DNA from: Chloroflexi bacterium TSY
Lineage (GTDB): Bacteria > Chloroflexota > Anaerolineae > Caldilineales > Caldilineaceae
Direction: 5' to 3'
Length of the DNA: 14,030 nt
NCBI GenBank assembly: GCA_019217005.1
Contig: JAHBNG010000190.1
Location: forward strand, 1 to 14,030
Part shown: positions 13,911-14,030 of the stretch, one piece after another
Position numbering within the stretch: the first letter of the stretch is position 1
Layout of the letters: every line of letters starts with the position of its first letter
The notes under the pieces: model-generated
What the model saw: the letters and a program-made list of their open reading frames with translations, nothing else
What the model was told of the DNA's origin: nothing
Database searches by the model: none
Position numbers and translations under genes: made by a program

Positions 13911-14030
13911 TCCTTCCTCCTTTTGGGTTCTCTACCTTTGGATGAACTGCTAACCGCTTTTGTCACATTTCTCACCTCATCTCTTTCTTTTACCAGAAAG
14001 TAAAGTTAAAATGAAGTCAGTTTGAAAACG

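Larger units (their letters stand above)
12363..14005 (-). mobile_element. Insertion sequence (about 1.64 kb, decayed) with 17-bp TIRs
   Basis: CTTTACTTTCTGGTAAA begins at 12363 and its exact reverse complement ends at 14005. TTAAA flanks the element directly at 12358-12362 and 14006-14010, a 5-bp target duplication. The only gene inside is a minus-strand DDE transposase, now a pseudogene, which fills most of the element. Subtracting the nested 156-bp MITE and its duplication leaves about 1.48 kb, a normal size for a single-gene IS. Transposase motifs place it in the IS4/IS701-like DDE group; I do not assign a named IS. Only 20 bases of host sequence follow the right-hand duplication in the window. 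Confidence 0.88.

Noticed and set aside
1..14030. tRNA, rRNA, riboswitch or retron/DGR parts
   Set aside because: No cloverleaf, rRNA-like block, reverse transcriptase motif or template/variable repeat pair was seen on either strand.

Overview
The window looks like an accessory region of a mid-GC bacterial chromosome. Very large STAND-type NTPases with TPR tails, plus a transposase ending in the RWPVEPPPLASKQ-type block, suggest a Chloroflexota-like bacterium (inference from gene style only; cyanobacteria or other multicellular or environmental lineages remain possible). No rRNA, tRNA or CRISPR array was seen.

Layout. (1) 2-3523, plus strand: the C-terminal end of a TPR protein, overlapping by ATGA a second STAND protein (N-terminal HTH-like module, NB-ARC-like NTPase, TPRs). 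The second gene is broken by a 215-bp MITE-like insertion (3012-3226) with 16-bp perfect terminal inverted repeats and a 5-bp target duplication. Removing the insertion restores a continuous TPR reading frame. (2) 3538-3927, minus: a small unrecognised protein, followed by about 500 bp without a gene that holds inverted repeats and one copy of a 54-bp dyad repeat. (3) 4430-9451, minus: a compact biosynthetic operon in the order enoyl-ACP-reductase-like SDR, acyl carrier protein, alpha-oxoamine synthase (AOS), PksI/ECH2-like crotonase, beta-ketoacyl synthase. The ketoacyl synthase is split by a small deletion plus frameshift. The 274-bp gap between AOS and crotonase is almost wholly made of three consecutive palindromic modules. 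(4) 9452-9736: a divergent control region with a good sigma70-like promoter for the operon and the second copy of the 54-bp dyad repeat. (5) 9737-12361, plus: an intact 874-aa STAND NTPase/TPR regulator whose first ~102 residues are about 80% identical to those of the broken STAND protein, although the rest is a different NTPase type. (6) 12363-14005: an IS (17-bp TIRs, TTAAA duplication) inserted exactly at the stop codon of that gene. Its transposase is decayed by two frameshifts and a stop, and carries a nested 156-bp MITE with an 8-bp target duplication.

How it may work (inference). The operon has the parts for extending or reducing an ACP-bound acyl chain and condensing it with an amino acid to give an alpha-amino ketone or sphingoid-like base, which could be a lipid, pigment or signal. 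It is bracketed by two STAND regulators sharing an N-terminal module and by two copies of a dyad element, so regulation by a STAND sensor is plausible. The broken ketoacyl synthase, the broken STAND protein and the nested transposons show the locus is decaying or being remodelled.
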